A DNA stretch of 64,000 bases from JADJVL01 sp039812765 (lineage in GTDB: Bacteria > Acidobacteriota > Holophagae > Holophagales > Holophagaceae), in contig JBDIBF010000005.1 of assembly GCA_039812765.1 (NCBI GenBank), positions 1 through 64,000 on the forward strand, read 5' to 3'. The translations under genes and the position numbers were made by a program. The notes beneath the pieces were generated by a model. That model was not told where the DNA came from, did not search any database, and saw only the letters and a program-made list of their open reading frames with translations. Positions 17,391-26,554 of the stretch are shown here, piece after piece (positions within the stretch are counted from its first letter, which is position 1; every line of letters starts with the position of its first letter).

Positions 17391-18536
17391 GTGCTCAATT
17401 TCGCCCTGACCCCCGAACTGCAGGCCCTGAAGGACCAAGCCCACGATTTCGCCCTCAACGTGATCCGGCCCGTGGCGCGCCAGTACGACGACTCGGGCGA
17501 ATGGGCGACGCCGGTCTACAACAAGGCCTGGGAGCTGGGGTACCTCCAGTCCCTGGTGCCGAAGTCCTGCGGCGGCCCGGGCAAGACCCAGATCGAGGAG
17601 GCCCTCATCTGCGAGGAGATGGCCTGGGGCTGCGGCGGCCTCTACACCTCCATCATGGCCAACGGGCTGGCCATCACGCCCATCCTCATCGCCGGCAGCG
17701 ACGAGCAGAAGAAGAAGTGGCTGGGCAAGCTGGTCGAAGCGCCCATTTTCGCCGCCTTCTCCCTGAGCGAGCCCAACGCCGGCAGCGACGCGGGCTCCAT
17801 GACCTGCCGCGCGGAGCTGAAGGGCGACAAGTACGTCATCAACGGAACCAAGTGCTACTGCACGAACGGCGGCTACGCCGACTTCTACACCCTCTTCGCC
17901 TCCACCAACCCCGACAAGGGCGCCCGCGGCACCAGCTGCATCATCGTGCCCCGGGACACGCCGGGCCTGCGCATCGGCAAGACCCTGGACAAGATGGGCC
18001 AGCGGGCCTCGAACCAGGTGGAAGTCCACTACGAGAACGCCGAGGTGCCCGCGGAGAACATCCTGGGGAAGGAGGGCATGGGCTTCATCATCGCGATGAA
18101 GACCCTGGACCAGACGCGCGCGGCGGTGGCCGCCGGCGGCGTCGGCGTCGCCCGGGCCGCCTATGAGATCGCCCTGGACTACGCCAAGACCCGCATCCAG
18201 TTCGGCCAGCCCATCTTCAGCAACCAGGCCATCAGCTTCATGCTGGCGGACATGGCCAAGAAGATCGAGGCCAGCCGCCTGCTCACCTGGCAGGCCGCCT
18301 GGATGACGGACAACGGCATCAAGAACTCCAAGCAGAGCGCCATCGCCAAGACCTTCGCCACCGACACGGCCATGGAGGTCAGCACCGACGCCGTGCAGAT
18401 CCTCGGCGGCAACGGCTACAGCCGCGACTACCTCGTCGAGAAGTGCATGCGCGACGCCAAGCTCCTGCAGATCTACGAGGGAACGAACCAGATCCAGCGG
18501 CTGGTGATCGCGAAGGAGATCCAGCAGGGGAACTGA
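17391..18536 (+). CDS. Acyl-CoA dehydrogenase
   Basis: The GTG at 17391 follows GGAGGCCCC and gives 381 residues, typical for soluble FAD acyl-CoA dehydrogenases. Segments include FAAFSLSEPNAGSDAGSM (substrate and flavin binding), NGTKCYCTNGG, and the C-terminal ILGGNGYSRDYLVEKCMRDAKL-like block with the IYEGTNQIQRLVIAKE ending. The catalytic base Glu is expected in the YEGTNQ segment, as in short/medium-chain enzymes. It oxidises acyl-CoA to the 2-enoyl-CoA and passes electrons to ETF. It is close to butyryl/glutaryl-type enzymes; chain length cannot be fixed. No etfAB genes are adjacent. Confidence 0.93.
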   Translation: MLNFALTPELQALKDQAHDFALNVIRPVARQYDDSGEWATPVYNKAWELGYLQSLVPKSCGGPGKTQIEEALICEEMAWGCGGLYTSIMANGLAITPILIAGSDEQKKKWLGKLVEAPIFAAFSLSEPNAGSDAGSMTCRAELKGDKYVINGTKCYCTNGGYADFYTLFASTNPDKGARGTSCIIVPRDTPGLRIGKTLDKMGQRASNQVEVHYENAEVPAENILGKEGMGFIIAMKTLDQTRAAVAAGGVGVARAAYEIALDYAKTRIQFGQPIFSNQAISFMLADMAKKIEASRLLTWQAAWMTDNGIKNSKQSAIAKTFATDTAMEVSTDAVQILGGNGYSRDYLVEKCMRDAKLLQIYEGTNQIQRLVIAKEIQQGN

Positions 18537-18591
18537 CGGGCGGGGTATCGACCCACGACCGTTCCTCGCCTGGTCCCGCAGGGCCGGATCA

Positions 18592-18608
18592 GTCCCCGCG
18601 CAGGGGAC
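18592..18608. terminator. Possible hairpin between convergent genes
   Basis: GTCCCC (18592-18597), loop GCGCA, GGGGAC (18603-18608) form a 6-bp perfect stem between the converging acyl-CoA dehydrogenase and GlsB-like genes. There is no T-tract, so this is a weak terminator call based on position. Confidence 0.35.
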
Positions 18609-18647
18609 CGCTCCGTCCCGAAGGCAACCTGTCCTGGAGGGCCGGTA

Positions 18648-18905
18648 TCAGTGCTTGAAGAAGCGCAGCGCGACGAGGAGGATGACCGCGCCGGCGATGC
18701 TGATGAGGGCGCTGAAAATCCGGCCGCTGGGCTTCTCGTCGGACTTCAGGCCCAGCGTGTGGGCCAGGAAATGCCCGCCAAAGGAACCCACCACGCCCAC
18801 GATGCCCGTGAGCCAGAAGCCGATCTTGTCCGCGCCCGGGAGGAGGAACCGGGCCACGTACCCCACGATGAGGCCGAGGATGAACTTCCAGATAAGGTGA
18901 AACAT
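18648..18905 (-). CDS. GlsB/YeaQ/YmgE family stress-response membrane protein
   Basis: An 85-residue protein with three hydrophobic stretches and the Gly-rich pattern of transglycosylase-associated (YeaQ/YmgE) proteins: GLIVGYVARFLLPG near the N-terminus, GIVGVVGSFGGHFLA in the middle and a C-terminal SIAGAVILLVALRFFKH. Family members are small inner-membrane proteins induced by general stress, of unknown biochemistry. ATG 18905 is preceded by GGAGGTCCC. A monocistronic unit is likely. Confidence 0.88.
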   Translation of the reverse strand: MFHLIWKFILGLIVGYVARFLLPGADKIGFWLTGIVGVVGSFGGHFLAHTLGLKSDEKPSGRIFSALISIAGAVILLVALRFFKH

Positions 18906-19146
18906 GGGACCTCCCGCGGAAACGGCGTCCCAAGCCTACTCCCATGGACCCGCGATTCCGGACCCGGATGCCCCCAGGTCCCCGGGGCCGGTCCAACAAT
19001 TCCCTTGGCATCCGCCCCCGGGTCATGGCTCCATGGACGCACCCATCCATCCTGGTGGCCTTTGACAAGCTCCCGCGCTGGAAGCCTGGCAGGCGCGAGG
19101 AGTCCCTCCGTTCCCAGGCCCATCATCTTTCCAAGCAGGTAGCACC

Positions 19147-19350
19147 ATGGCAGAAGGCATCGTGAAGTGGTTCAACGCCGAGAAGGGCTTCGGCTTCATC
19201 ACCCCCGACGGCGGCGGCGCGGACCTCTTCGTCCACTTTTCCGCGATCCAGGACAAGGGCTTCCGCACCCTGGCCGAGAACCAGCGCGTCAGCTTCGACG
19301 TCGCCCAGGGGCAGAAGGGACTTCAGGCCACCAACGTCGTCAAGCTCTGA
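19147..19350 (+). CDS. Cold-shock protein, CspA family (copy 1)
   Basis: A 67-residue single cold-shock domain with both nucleic-acid-binding motifs: RNP1 KGFGFITP and RNP2 DLFVHFSAI. It binds single-stranded RNA/DNA and acts as an RNA chaperone in the cytoplasm. The leader ends CAGGTAGCACC directly before ATG, the same as at copy 2. The 240-bp upstream region holds a TTGACA at 19062-19067 but I see no matching -10. A strong hairpin follows at 19369-19390, so it is probably monocistronic. It differs from copy 2 at only two residues. Confidence 0.95.
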   Translation: MAEGIVKWFNAEKGFGFITPDGGGADLFVHFSAIQDKGFRTLAENQRVSFDVAQGQKGLQATNVVKL

Positions 19351-19368
19351 ACCCCCGATCCTCCTTCC

Positions 19369-19390
19369 AAGCGGCCCTCCGGGGCCGCTT
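19369..19390 (+). terminator. Intrinsic-type terminator hairpin after cold-shock gene 1
   Basis: AAGCGGCCC, loop TCCG, GGGCCGCTT: a perfect 9-bp stem with a stable tetraloop, 18 bp after the stop codon. The two Ts closing the stem are the only T-tract. Confidence 0.75.
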
Positions 19391-19599
19391 CGCGTGTCCA
19401 GGAACCGGGTTCACGTCCGGGGCCTCCGAGTGCGGGAAGGGTGATTTGGGTTCCTCCTTTTTTGTGGCCTTTCCCCGCGAACCATGGGGAAATGGTCCCG
19501 AACCCATCCTCGGGATGGCCATTCGACAGGCTTTTGCGTCCATCGCCCGGGGGGCGCGCAGGCTCAAACCCTCCGGGCTATTTTTCTGCAGGTAGCACC

Positions 19600-19803
19600 A
19601 TGGCTGAAGGCATCGTGAAGTGGTTCAACGCCGAGAAGGGCTTCGGGTTCATCACCCCCGACGGCGGCGGCGCGGACCTCTTCGTCCACTTCTCCGCGAT
19701 CCAGGACAAGGGTTTCCGCACCCTGGCCGAGAACCAGCGCGTCAGCTTCGACGTCGTCCAGGGACAGAAGGGCCTCCAGGCGACCAACGTCGTCAAGGCC
19801 TGA
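19600..19803 (+). CDS. Cold-shock protein, CspA family (copy 2)
   Basis: A second 67-residue cold-shock domain protein with the same RNP1 KGFGFITP and RNP2 DLFVHFSAI. It differs from copy 1 at two positions (Ala to Val near residue 53 and a C-terminal Leu to Ala). Its 249-bp upstream region is AT-richer than the surroundings (GGGCTATTTTTCTGCAGG just before the start), as expected for a structured cold-shock leader. The identical CAGGTAGCACC start context shows duplication that included the ribosome binding site. Its own hairpin follows at 19833-19854. Confidence 0.95.
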   Translation: MAEGIVKWFNAEKGFGFITPDGGGADLFVHFSAIQDKGFRTLAENQRVSFDVVQGQKGLQATNVVKA

Positions 19804-19832
19804 CCCCTCGGGCCCGAGCCCGTCCCGACCCC

Positions 19833-19854
19833 GCGCGGCCCCTTGGGGCCGCGC
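19833..19854 (+). terminator. Terminator hairpin after cold-shock gene 2
   Basis: GCGCGGCCCC, TT, GGGGCCGCGC form a perfect 10-bp inverted repeat 29 bp after the stop, followed by TTC. The 2-nt centre means the loop will open a base pair or two. Confidence 0.7.
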
Positions 19855-19884
19855 TTCATGTCGGGCCATCATGGTGGGCCACGG

Positions 19885-21549
19885 ATGAGACTCCGCACCT
19901 TGATCCCCCTCGCCGGCGTCCTGGGCTTCCTGGCCTGGGCGTCCCGCACCGCGTCCCCGGAGGGCGGAGCCGTGGCCGTCGTGGGCTGGTCGGCCCTCGG
20001 CGGCTGGACCGCCTTCGCGCTCTTCCGCCGCGGCGTGCTGGCGCCCCGGACCCTCGGCAGGGCCGAGGCGGCCTGGGCCGGGGAGGCCTCGCCCTCCACG
20101 GTCCTGGCCATCACGGAGGGCGTGAAGGACTGTGGGGGCGAAGTCGGCCACCGCCTCCGTCGGCTCCGGGGCGACGCCGCTCTCGCGCAAGGCCTGCGCA
20201 ACGCGGCCTGGAGGGAGTACCTGGAAGCGGACCTGGCCCGCCTGCCGCTCCTCCTGCGACCCCTCGCGCGCCTGGGCCTGCGCAAGCTGCCCGAGGCGCC
20301 GACGGGCGCCCGGCTCGCCCGGGCCAGGATCCTCGTGCGCTGCTTCCCCCGCAGCCCCTCCCTGCGCCACGTCCTCGGCATCCTGCTCCTGCGGCAGGCG
20401 GACGAGGCCTCCCATCGGGAAGCCTGGGAGGCCTTCGAGGCGGCCCTGCCCTGGGCACAGGCCGATCCCCTGATGCTGGAGGACATCTTCACGGCCGCCG
20501 CGGCGCGGCCGCTGGACGACGTCGCAGAACGGGCCCTCCAGGCTCTGCTCCGCGGCCACGCCGATCCCCGGGTCTCCTGGGACCGCGGCGCCGCCGCCCG
20601 CTACCTGCTGCAGCGGGGCCGGTTCCAGGAGGCCCTCGCCCTGGCGACCGCGGTTCCCCCGGCGCATCGGAAGGATGAATGGCCCTGGGTGGCGGAGGCC
20701 GCGGGCCTGCGGGTACTCGGGGACCTCGACGCCTCCCTGCGGGTTTGCGAGACCGGCCTGCGCGCTTACCCGGACGCCTACCGGCTCTGGATGGAGAAGC
20801 TCCAGACCTGCCTCGAGTCAAGACGGATGGACGAGGCCGCCCGCTGCCTGGAGGAAGGCCGCAGGACCCTTCCCGCGGACGTCCCCGAGCTGCGGTGGGA
20901 ATGGCTGCGGCGGGACGCCGAGTTCGCGTTCTTCGTGGACGGGGACGCGGAGCGCGCCCTGCGCGCCCTGGCCCAGGTGCCCGCCGAGCACCAGGGCAGC
21001 CACCATCCGCCCCTGCGCATTCAGCTGCTGGCCGCCACCGGACAGCACGAGCAGGCCCTCGCCGGCCTCGAGACGCTCCTGCAGGCCGCGCCCCAGGACG
21101 TGGACCTGCGCCTCCTGCAGGCCGACTGCCTCGCCGGACTCGAGGGTTGGGAAGCCCTGCAGGACCTGCTGGACGGGCTCCCGCCCCCCGCCCAGGAGCG
21201 TCCCGAATACTGGCACCTCCGGGGTCTGGCCCACGCCCACCAGGGGAACGCCCTGCCGGCCCGCATGGACCTGGAGCGGGCCGCCCGCATGGCTCCCGAC
21301 CGGCTCCGCCTCGTGCTGGACGCGGGCCACGCCTGCGCGGAACTCGGAGAGTGGGAACGCTCCGAGGAGCACTGGCGGCAGGCCCTCCGCCTGGATCCAG
21401 CCTGCGAGGAGGCCCTCGTCCAGCTCTCGGACAGCCGGCTCGCACTTCACGACGCCGATGGCGCCCGGAGGATGCTGCGGGAATGCCTGCTCAGGAATCC
21501 CGACTCTGTGGATGCCCAGGAGCGCCTCGCGGAGCTGGAGGCCAACTGA
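19885..21549 (+). CDS. Membrane-anchored TPR protein
   Basis: I chose ATG 19885 (MRLRTLIPLAGVLG), which directly precedes two N-terminal hydrophobic segments (about residues 5-22 and 28-47); an in-frame ATG further upstream lies in the cold-shock terminator. The 554-residue product continues with at least eight helical repeats resembling TPRs, clearest at the C-terminus (HLRGLAHAHQGNALPARMDL, LGEWERSEEHWRQALRLDP). The repeats should act as a protein-interaction scaffold at the inner membrane. No catalytic residues are evident. It converges on another TPR gene 19 bp away. Confidence 0.75.
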   Translation: MRLRTLIPLAGVLGFLAWASRTASPEGGAVAVVGWSALGGWTAFALFRRGVLAPRTLGRAEAAWAGEASPSTVLAITEGVKDCGGEVGHRLRRLRGDAALAQGLRNAAWREYLEADLARLPLLLRPLARLGLRKLPEAPTGARLARARILVRCFPRSPSLRHVLGILLLRQADEASHREAWEAFEAALPWAQADPLMLEDIFTAAAARPLDDVAERALQALLRGHADPRVSWDRGAAARYLLQRGRFQEALALATAVPPAHRKDEWPWVAEAAGLRVLGDLDASLRVCETGLRAYPDAYRLWMEKLQTCLESRRMDEAARCLEEGRRTLPADVPELRWEWLRRDAEFAFFVDGDAERALRALAQVPAEHQGSHHPPLRIQLLAATGQHEQALAGLETLLQAAPQDVDLRLLQADCLAGLEGWEALQDLLDGLPPPAQERPEYWHLRGLAHAHQGNALPARMDLERAARMAPDRLRLVLDAGHACAELGEWERSEEHWRQALRLDPACEEALVQLSDSRLALHDADGARRMLRECLLRNPDSVDAQERLAELEAN

Positions 21550-21568
21550 GGGTCGGGTCGGCCCCGGC

Positions 21569-22699
21569 TCAGCCGTGCGCCTGCTTCAGGGCCGCCAGCT
21601 TGTTGTCGAAGCGCTGCCGCTGCCGGGGATCGGCCCAGCGCTTCGCCAGCTCAAGGCTCTGCTGCGCCTCGTTCAGCTTGCCCAGGGAAACCCGGAGGCC
21701 CGCCTCCAGCGCGTAGAATTCCGGATCGTAGGGCTGGAGCCGGATGGCGGCCTTGATGGACTTCAAGGCATCCTCGATCCGCCCTTCGTACATCGCCTCC
21801 TCCGCCAGGAAGGCGTGGAAGTAGGGATCCCGCTTGCGCAGTTCCAGTCCGAGCAGGCGGTAGCGCACGGACTCCTCCCAGCGCCCCTCGTTGCGGAGGA
21901 GCGCCTCCATGTTCCCGATCACCGTGGCGTCCCGGGGATCCAGGGAAAGCGCTTTGCGGTAGCAGGCCTCGGCCCGGTCGGAGTCCCTGCGCTGGCTGTG
22001 GATCACCCCGAGGGTGTTCCAGCCCACCGGGCAGTCAGGGTCCGAACGGATGGCGCTGGTGGCGAAGGCTTCCGCGGTCTCCAGGTTCCGGTCCAGCAGG
22101 GACTCCACCGCGCGGTTCGAGGCCCACAGCGCGCGGACCCGCCCTTCGGTGAGGGTGGCGACCACGTAGTGGCCCCGCCGGTGCTGGACCTGGGGCAGGA
22201 AGTCGGCCACCAGGTCCTCCAGGGGGGGAACGGGCGCGATGGCCACGAGGTGGCGCTCATACCGGATGAGGCCCTCCCTCCGCGTCCAGTGCCCGGTGTT
22301 CACCGGCTCCGCGTAGCGCGTCTCGATGCCGAGGCTGCGGGTGGCCGCCACGAAGAGGGCGGTGAGGCCCAGGCAGTTCGCCTTGTGGTCCTGCCAGACC
22401 TCGCGAAGCGTGCGGGTCCGGCTGTCGTCGTACTGGATGCCCAGCCCGCCGGAATCCTGGCTTCGGAAGAAGGCGCTCAGCAGGGCCTGGAGCTTCTGGG
22501 GCACCCCATTGGAGGACAGGGTGGCCCTGCGCGCGAACTCCGCCAGCTCCTCGGGGGGCTCGAGGGGATCGATCCCCGCGATCGCGAAGGCAGGCTCCGG
22601 GGCCGGGCGGGCGGATGGCGCCAGCGCCGCCGGGCTTTGGGCTCTGAGCGCGGCTCCCAAGGACAGAGCGACGAGGAGGCGGGTGAAGGTGGCTTTCAT
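21569..22699 (-). CDS. Secreted protein with transglutaminase-like and TPR regions
   Basis: ATG 22699 opens a clear signal peptide (MKATFTRLLVALSLGAALRA-Q), so I reject upstream in-frame starts. Residues about 55-180 resemble the transglutaminase-like/SirB1 fold: the segment HKANCLGLTALFVAATRSLG holds the Cys of a Cys-His-Asp arrangement, and RHLVAIAP may carry the His. The C-terminal half has TPRs (WNTLGVIHSQRRDSDRAEACYRKALSLDP-type units). The protein of 376 residues is probably periplasmic. Homologues pair a peptidase-like fold with TPRs in acidobacteria, but the substrate is unknown. Confidence 0.75.
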   Translation of the reverse strand: MKATFTRLLVALSLGAALRAQSPAALAPSARPAPEPAFAIAGIDPLEPPEELAEFARRATLSSNGVPQKLQALLSAFFRSQDSGGLGIQYDDSRTRTLREVWQDHKANCLGLTALFVAATRSLGIETRYAEPVNTGHWTRREGLIRYERHLVAIAPVPPLEDLVADFLPQVQHRRGHYVVATLTEGRVRALWASNRAVESLLDRNLETAEAFATSAIRSDPDCPVGWNTLGVIHSQRRDSDRAEACYRKALSLDPRDATVIGNMEALLRNEGRWEESVRYRLLGLELRKRDPYFHAFLAEEAMYEGRIEDALKSIKAAIRLQPYDPEFYALEAGLRVSLGKLNEAQQSLELAKRWADPRQRQRFDNKLAALKQAHG

Positions 22700-22841
22700 G
22701 GGGTCGCCGAAGAACCCCGGAGGGTCCTCCGGGTGGATGCGAGGATAGCCCTGCGTGGGCGGATCGCAAGATTCCCGTGGCCACCCGGGGCATGGAGGGG
22801 GTGAACGCGCCCCGGCCCCGCGGTCATGCCATGCTCCTTCC

Positions 22842-23765
22842 ATGGGACGCACCGCCACCGCCATCGTCTGCGCCTTCTCCCCGGTGGGCACCGAGGCCCT
22901 GCACGGGCTCCTGGAGGCGGGCGTGGACGTGCTCGCGCTCTACACCTACGCCCAGGGCCCCGGCGAGTCGTGGTTCGAACCCCCGGCGCGGCTCGCGGAG
23001 CGGACCGGCATCCCCGTGCGCAGGGTGCCGGACTTCAACGCCGACGAGGTGTACGCCGAGCTGCAGGCCCAGGCTCCGGACTTCCTGTTCAGCTTCTACT
23101 TCCGGGAAATGATCCAGGCCCGCGTCCTGGAGATCCCTTCCCTCGGCGCCTACAACCTTCACGGCTCCCTGCTGCCGGCCTACCGCGGCCGCGCCCCCAT
23201 CAACTGGGTCCTGGCCCGGGGCGAGGCCGGGACGGGCGTGACCCTCCACGCCATGACCCCCCGCCCCGACGACGGCGACATCGTGGGGCAGGCGAAGCTC
23301 CCCATCGCCTGGGACGAGACGGCCCTGAGCCTCACCCTCCGGGCGGCGGAGGCGGGCCGGACCCTCGTCCGGGAGACCGCGCCGAGGCTCGTGGCGGGGA
23401 CCGCCGAGCGGATCGTCCAGAAGACCCTCGGTCCCAGCACCTATTTCGGAGGCCGGAAACCCGAAGACAGCCGCCTCGACGTCGCCATGACCACGGCCCA
23501 GGCCTTCAACGAGATCCGCGCCGTGGCCGATCCGTGGCCCAACGCCTTCCTGGAGACGGAGTCGGGACGGGTGCGCATCCCGTGGGCGCTGCCCAGCCCC
23601 GCGCCCTGTCCGCCAGGCCGCTTCCGCCTGGAGCCGGAAGGCGTGCTGCTGGGCTTCGCCGACGGGGCGCTGCGCCTGCACGCGCTCCGGTGCGGCGAGG
23701 CGCGACTCGAGCGCCCCACGGAACAGGCCGAGGCCCTGCGGGCGATCGGGCTGCCCGAAGCCTGA
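22842..23765 (+). CDS. ArnA-type formyltransferase
   Basis: A 307-residue stand-alone protein similar along its length to the N-terminal formyltransferase domain of ArnA and to methionyl-tRNA formyltransferase. The catalytic Asn105 and His107 are in the NLHGSLLPAYRGRAPINW block and the Asp is Asp143 in RPDDGDIVG, spaced as in ArnA (N102, H104, D140). The C-terminal ADPWPNAFLETESGRVRI segment is the OB-like subdomain. ArnA uses N10-formyl-THF to formylate UDP-4-amino-4-deoxy-arabinose; here the acceptor may be another amino-sugar nucleotide or other amine. No other lipid A or arn genes are nearby. Confidence 0.85.
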   Translation: MGRTATAIVCAFSPVGTEALHGLLEAGVDVLALYTYAQGPGESWFEPPARLAERTGIPVRRVPDFNADEVYAELQAQAPDFLFSFYFREMIQARVLEIPSLGAYNLHGSLLPAYRGRAPINWVLARGEAGTGVTLHAMTPRPDDGDIVGQAKLPIAWDETALSLTLRAAEAGRTLVRETAPRLVAGTAERIVQKTLGPSTYFGGRKPEDSRLDVAMTTAQAFNEIRAVADPWPNAFLETESGRVRIPWALPSPAPCPPGRFRLEPEGVLLGFADGALRLHALRCGEARLERPTEQAEALRAIGLPEA

Positions 23766-23834
23766 TCCGGGAAGACCTCTGACGGCCGCCGGCGGCCTGA
23801 TAGCCTGTCCTGACCCCCCTTCCCGCCCGCCGAC

Positions 23835-26429
23835 ATGCCTCTCAGCCCCGGCTCCTTCGTGGGCCCCTACGAGATCGTGGGACCGCTGGCCACCGGCGGC
23901 ATGAGCGAGGTGTACCGGGGCCGGGACCCGAAGCTGGGGCGGCAGGTGGCGATCAAGGTCCTCCCGGCCCTCTTCTCCCGGGACCCGGCCTGGCTGCGCC
24001 GCTTCGAGACGGAGGCCCGGGCGGCGAGCTCCCTCAACCACCCCAATATCCTCGTGGTCCACGACCTGGGCCTGACCCACGAGATCCCCTACCTCATCAC
24101 CGAGCTCCTGGAGGGGGAAACACTCCAGGAGCGCATGCGCCGGGGGCGGCTCTCCCTGCGGGAGGCGCTGGACCTCGTGGGGCAGGTGGCAAGCGCCCTC
24201 GAGGCCGCCCACGGCGCCGGGATCCTGCACCGCGACGTGAAGCCGGAGAACGTGTTCCTCACCCGGGACGGGCGCGTGAAGCTCCTCGACTTCGGCCTCG
24301 CCAAGGCCATCCCCATCCCGGTGGCTCCGCAAGGCGCGGAGGCCCGGCCCGCGGGGGCCCTCGCCGGCCCGGCCCAGCCCACGGCCGCCGGCTCGATCTT
24401 CGGGACCATCGGCTACATGAGCCCCGAGCAGGCTCGCGGCGAGCCCCTGGACGGCCGCAGCGACCTCTTCGCCCTGGGCATCGTCCTCTGGGAGCTGCTC
24501 ACGGGGCGCAACCCCTTCAGGCGGGAGGACTTCATCGGGACGCTCCAGGCCATCCTGAAGGAGGAGCCTCCTCATGCGGAGCTCCCGCCGGACGTGCCCG
24601 AGAGCCTGGCCAGGCTCCTCGAGGGCCTCCTCGCCAAGGACCGGGCCCAGCGCATCCACTGCGCCCACGACCTGGCCTTCGCCCTCGCCTCGATCCGGGA
24701 TGAGGCCGGCCGGGGCGGACGCCGGAGGCCGGAGGCCCGTCCCGGCCGGGGAGGGCGCCTCCTCGGGGCGGGCCTCGGCGTGCTGGCCGGCGCGGCCGCG
24801 CTCGCCGGAGCCGGAGGCCTGGCCTGGTGGCGGGACTGGCCCCCCTTCGAGCCCGCGCCGCCGCCGGTCTACACCCGGGTCAACCTCCGCCCGGGAACCC
24901 TCCACGCGGCGCGCTTCGCTCCGGACGGGCGGGAGATCCTGATCGCCGGGCAGTGGGGGCAGGAGGATTTCGGACTTTCCGTGGTCCGTCCCGACAAGCG
25001 CGAGGAGCAGGATCTGCCCTTCGCGGGGACGAACCTCCTGGCCGTGGCCCCGGACGGCGAGATGCTGCTCGCCCAGGCCCCCTCGGGAAGCTACTTCACC
25101 TACCTGGGGACCCTGGCCTCCGCGGGATCGCGGAAGGTGGCGCCCAAGCCCCTGATGGGGCAGGTGGCCTACGCGGACCGCTCGGCGAGGGGCGACCTGG
25201 CGGTGGTCACCGGCACCTGGGGCAACACCCACGTGGAGTGCCCGCCGGGACATCCCGTCCGCCTGGAGGGGACGGCCTGGTGCTCCTGGCCCCGCTTCTC
25301 CCCGGACGGCCGGAAACTGGCCTTCTTCGCCCACCCCAACGCCTCGAGCGTGGCGGGCTCCCTCGCCGTCTACGACCTCGCGACGGGCCGTGTCGAGACC
25401 TTGCCGGGGCGCTATTCCAGCCTCCAGGGGCTGGCGTGGCACGGCGAGGAGCTCTGGTACACCGCCGCGGAGCGGGGCCCCGTCCAGGCCCTGCGGGCTC
25501 GCCGGCCCGGCGGCTCCGAGCGCCTGCTCCTGCGGCTCCCGGGCGACTTCGCGCTGCACGACGTCCGGCCCGATGGGACGGCCCTCCTGGCGCTCCAGCA
25601 GGACGAGGACCAGACCTACTTCCTCGAGGAGGGCCGGCCGCTCCGCGACCTCAGCTGGGGCCTCGGGATTCCCTGGGAGCTCTCGGACGACGGCGAGACC
25701 TACGTGTTCCAGGAGTACTCCAACATGGATGGCCTCGTCTCCGACGGCTACGCGGGCCGGACGGCGGGCGGGCCTCCCGTGCTGCTGTCCCGGGCCTCCA
25801 GCCCGCCCGGCCTCTCCCCGGACGGGTCCATGGCCGCGGTGCTGATCGCGGAGCCCGCCCTCCACGTCCAGATCATCCCCCTCGGCACCGGCACGCCCAG
25901 GGCCCTCCCGCCCGGTCCCTACACCACCCATCCCGGCCTCGCGCCCCTCCTGTCCCGGGACGGCCGCCAGGTGTTCTGGGTCGCGGCGGAGAAGGGCAAG
26001 GGCTACCGCTACCTGGTCCAGGACCTGGAGGGCGGTCCCCCCCGGCCCCTCACGGAGGAGGGCGTCGGCTACGGTCGGCTCTCACCGGACGGCCGCGCCC
26101 TGCTCACCGCGGACGGCCGCATCTGGGACACCCGGACCCCGGGCGCCCCGCCCCGCGCCGCCAAGGGCATCGGCCCCGGGACCGGCTGGCGGGTGGCGCG
26201 GTGGAGCGAGGATAGCCGCCGCCTCGTCACCTGGCGGGTGGAGCCCGGCGTCCTGAGCCTGGCGCTCCTGGACCCGGACACCGGCGTCCGCACGCCCCTC
26301 CGGACCGTGAACCACCCCCGCATCACCCGCAACGCCAACGCGGTCCGGGTGAGCGCCGACGGCCGGCGCGTGCTCTGGCGGCAGGCGGGCTGGAGCTCCA
26401 CGCTGCTGATGGTGTCCGGCCTGAACTAG
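23835..26429 (+). CDS. Transmembrane Ser/Thr protein kinase with C-terminal TolB/WD40-like propeller
   Basis: Residues 11-290 form a Hanks-type kinase: glycine loop GPLATGGMSEVY, Lys41 in VAIKVLP, catalytic HRDVKPEN (Asp134), DFG at 152-154 and GTIGYMSPEQARG. All catalytic residues are present. A linker of Arg/Pro leads to one transmembrane helix near 309-331, after which about 530 residues contain repeated S-P-D-G-R strands (FAPDGREILIAG, FSPDGRKLAFFA, LSPDGSMAAVLI, VSADGRRVLW) typical of TolB-like propellers. The propeller would face the periplasm and sense a ligand or protein, controlling the cytoplasmic kinase. This PknB-like architecture is common in Acidobacteriota. Confidence 0.93.
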   Translation: MPLSPGSFVGPYEIVGPLATGGMSEVYRGRDPKLGRQVAIKVLPALFSRDPAWLRRFETEARAASSLNHPNILVVHDLGLTHEIPYLITELLEGETLQERMRRGRLSLREALDLVGQVASALEAAHGAGILHRDVKPENVFLTRDGRVKLLDFGLAKAIPIPVAPQGAEARPAGALAGPAQPTAAGSIFGTIGYMSPEQARGEPLDGRSDLFALGIVLWELLTGRNPFRREDFIGTLQAILKEEPPHAELPPDVPESLARLLEGLLAKDRAQRIHCAHDLAFALASIRDEAGRGGRRRPEARPGRGGRLLGAGLGVLAGAAALAGAGGLAWWRDWPPFEPAPPPVYTRVNLRPGTLHAARFAPDGREILIAGQWGQEDFGLSVVRPDKREEQDLPFAGTNLLAVAPDGEMLLAQAPSGSYFTYLGTLASAGSRKVAPKPLMGQVAYADRSARGDLAVVTGTWGNTHVECPPGHPVRLEGTAWCSWPRFSPDGRKLAFFAHPNASSVAGSLAVYDLATGRVETLPGRYSSLQGLAWHGEELWYTAAERGPVQALRARRPGGSERLLLRLPGDFALHDVRPDGTALLALQQDEDQTYFLEEGRPLRDLSWGLGIPWELSDDGETYVFQEYSNMDGLVSDGYAGRTAGGPPVLLSRASSPPGLSPDGSMAAVLIAEPALHVQIIPLGTGTPRALPPGPYTTHPGLAPLLSRDGRQVFWVAAEKGKGYRYLVQDLEGGPPRPLTEEGVGYGRLSPDGRALLTADGRIWDTRTPGAPPRAAKGIGPGTGWRVARWSEDSRRLVTWRVEPGVLSLALLDPDTGVRTPLRTVNHPRITRNANAVRVSADGRRVLWRQAGWSSTLLMVSGLN

Positions 26430-26554
26430 ACCGGGCTCCGTCGGGTCCCTTGCGCTCGGAGGGGGCGGGCCCTGCTGGTACACTGGAATGCTGGCGCAGA
26501 AGCGCCGACCCGCTGGATTTCCAGCCTTCCCCCCGTTCCCATTCCGGTGACGCC

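Noticed and set aside
22824..25931. A 1035-codon minus-strand open frame
   Set aside because: It lies opposite the formyltransferase and kinase, both of which have intact catalytic motifs; the antisense product has no recognisable domain.
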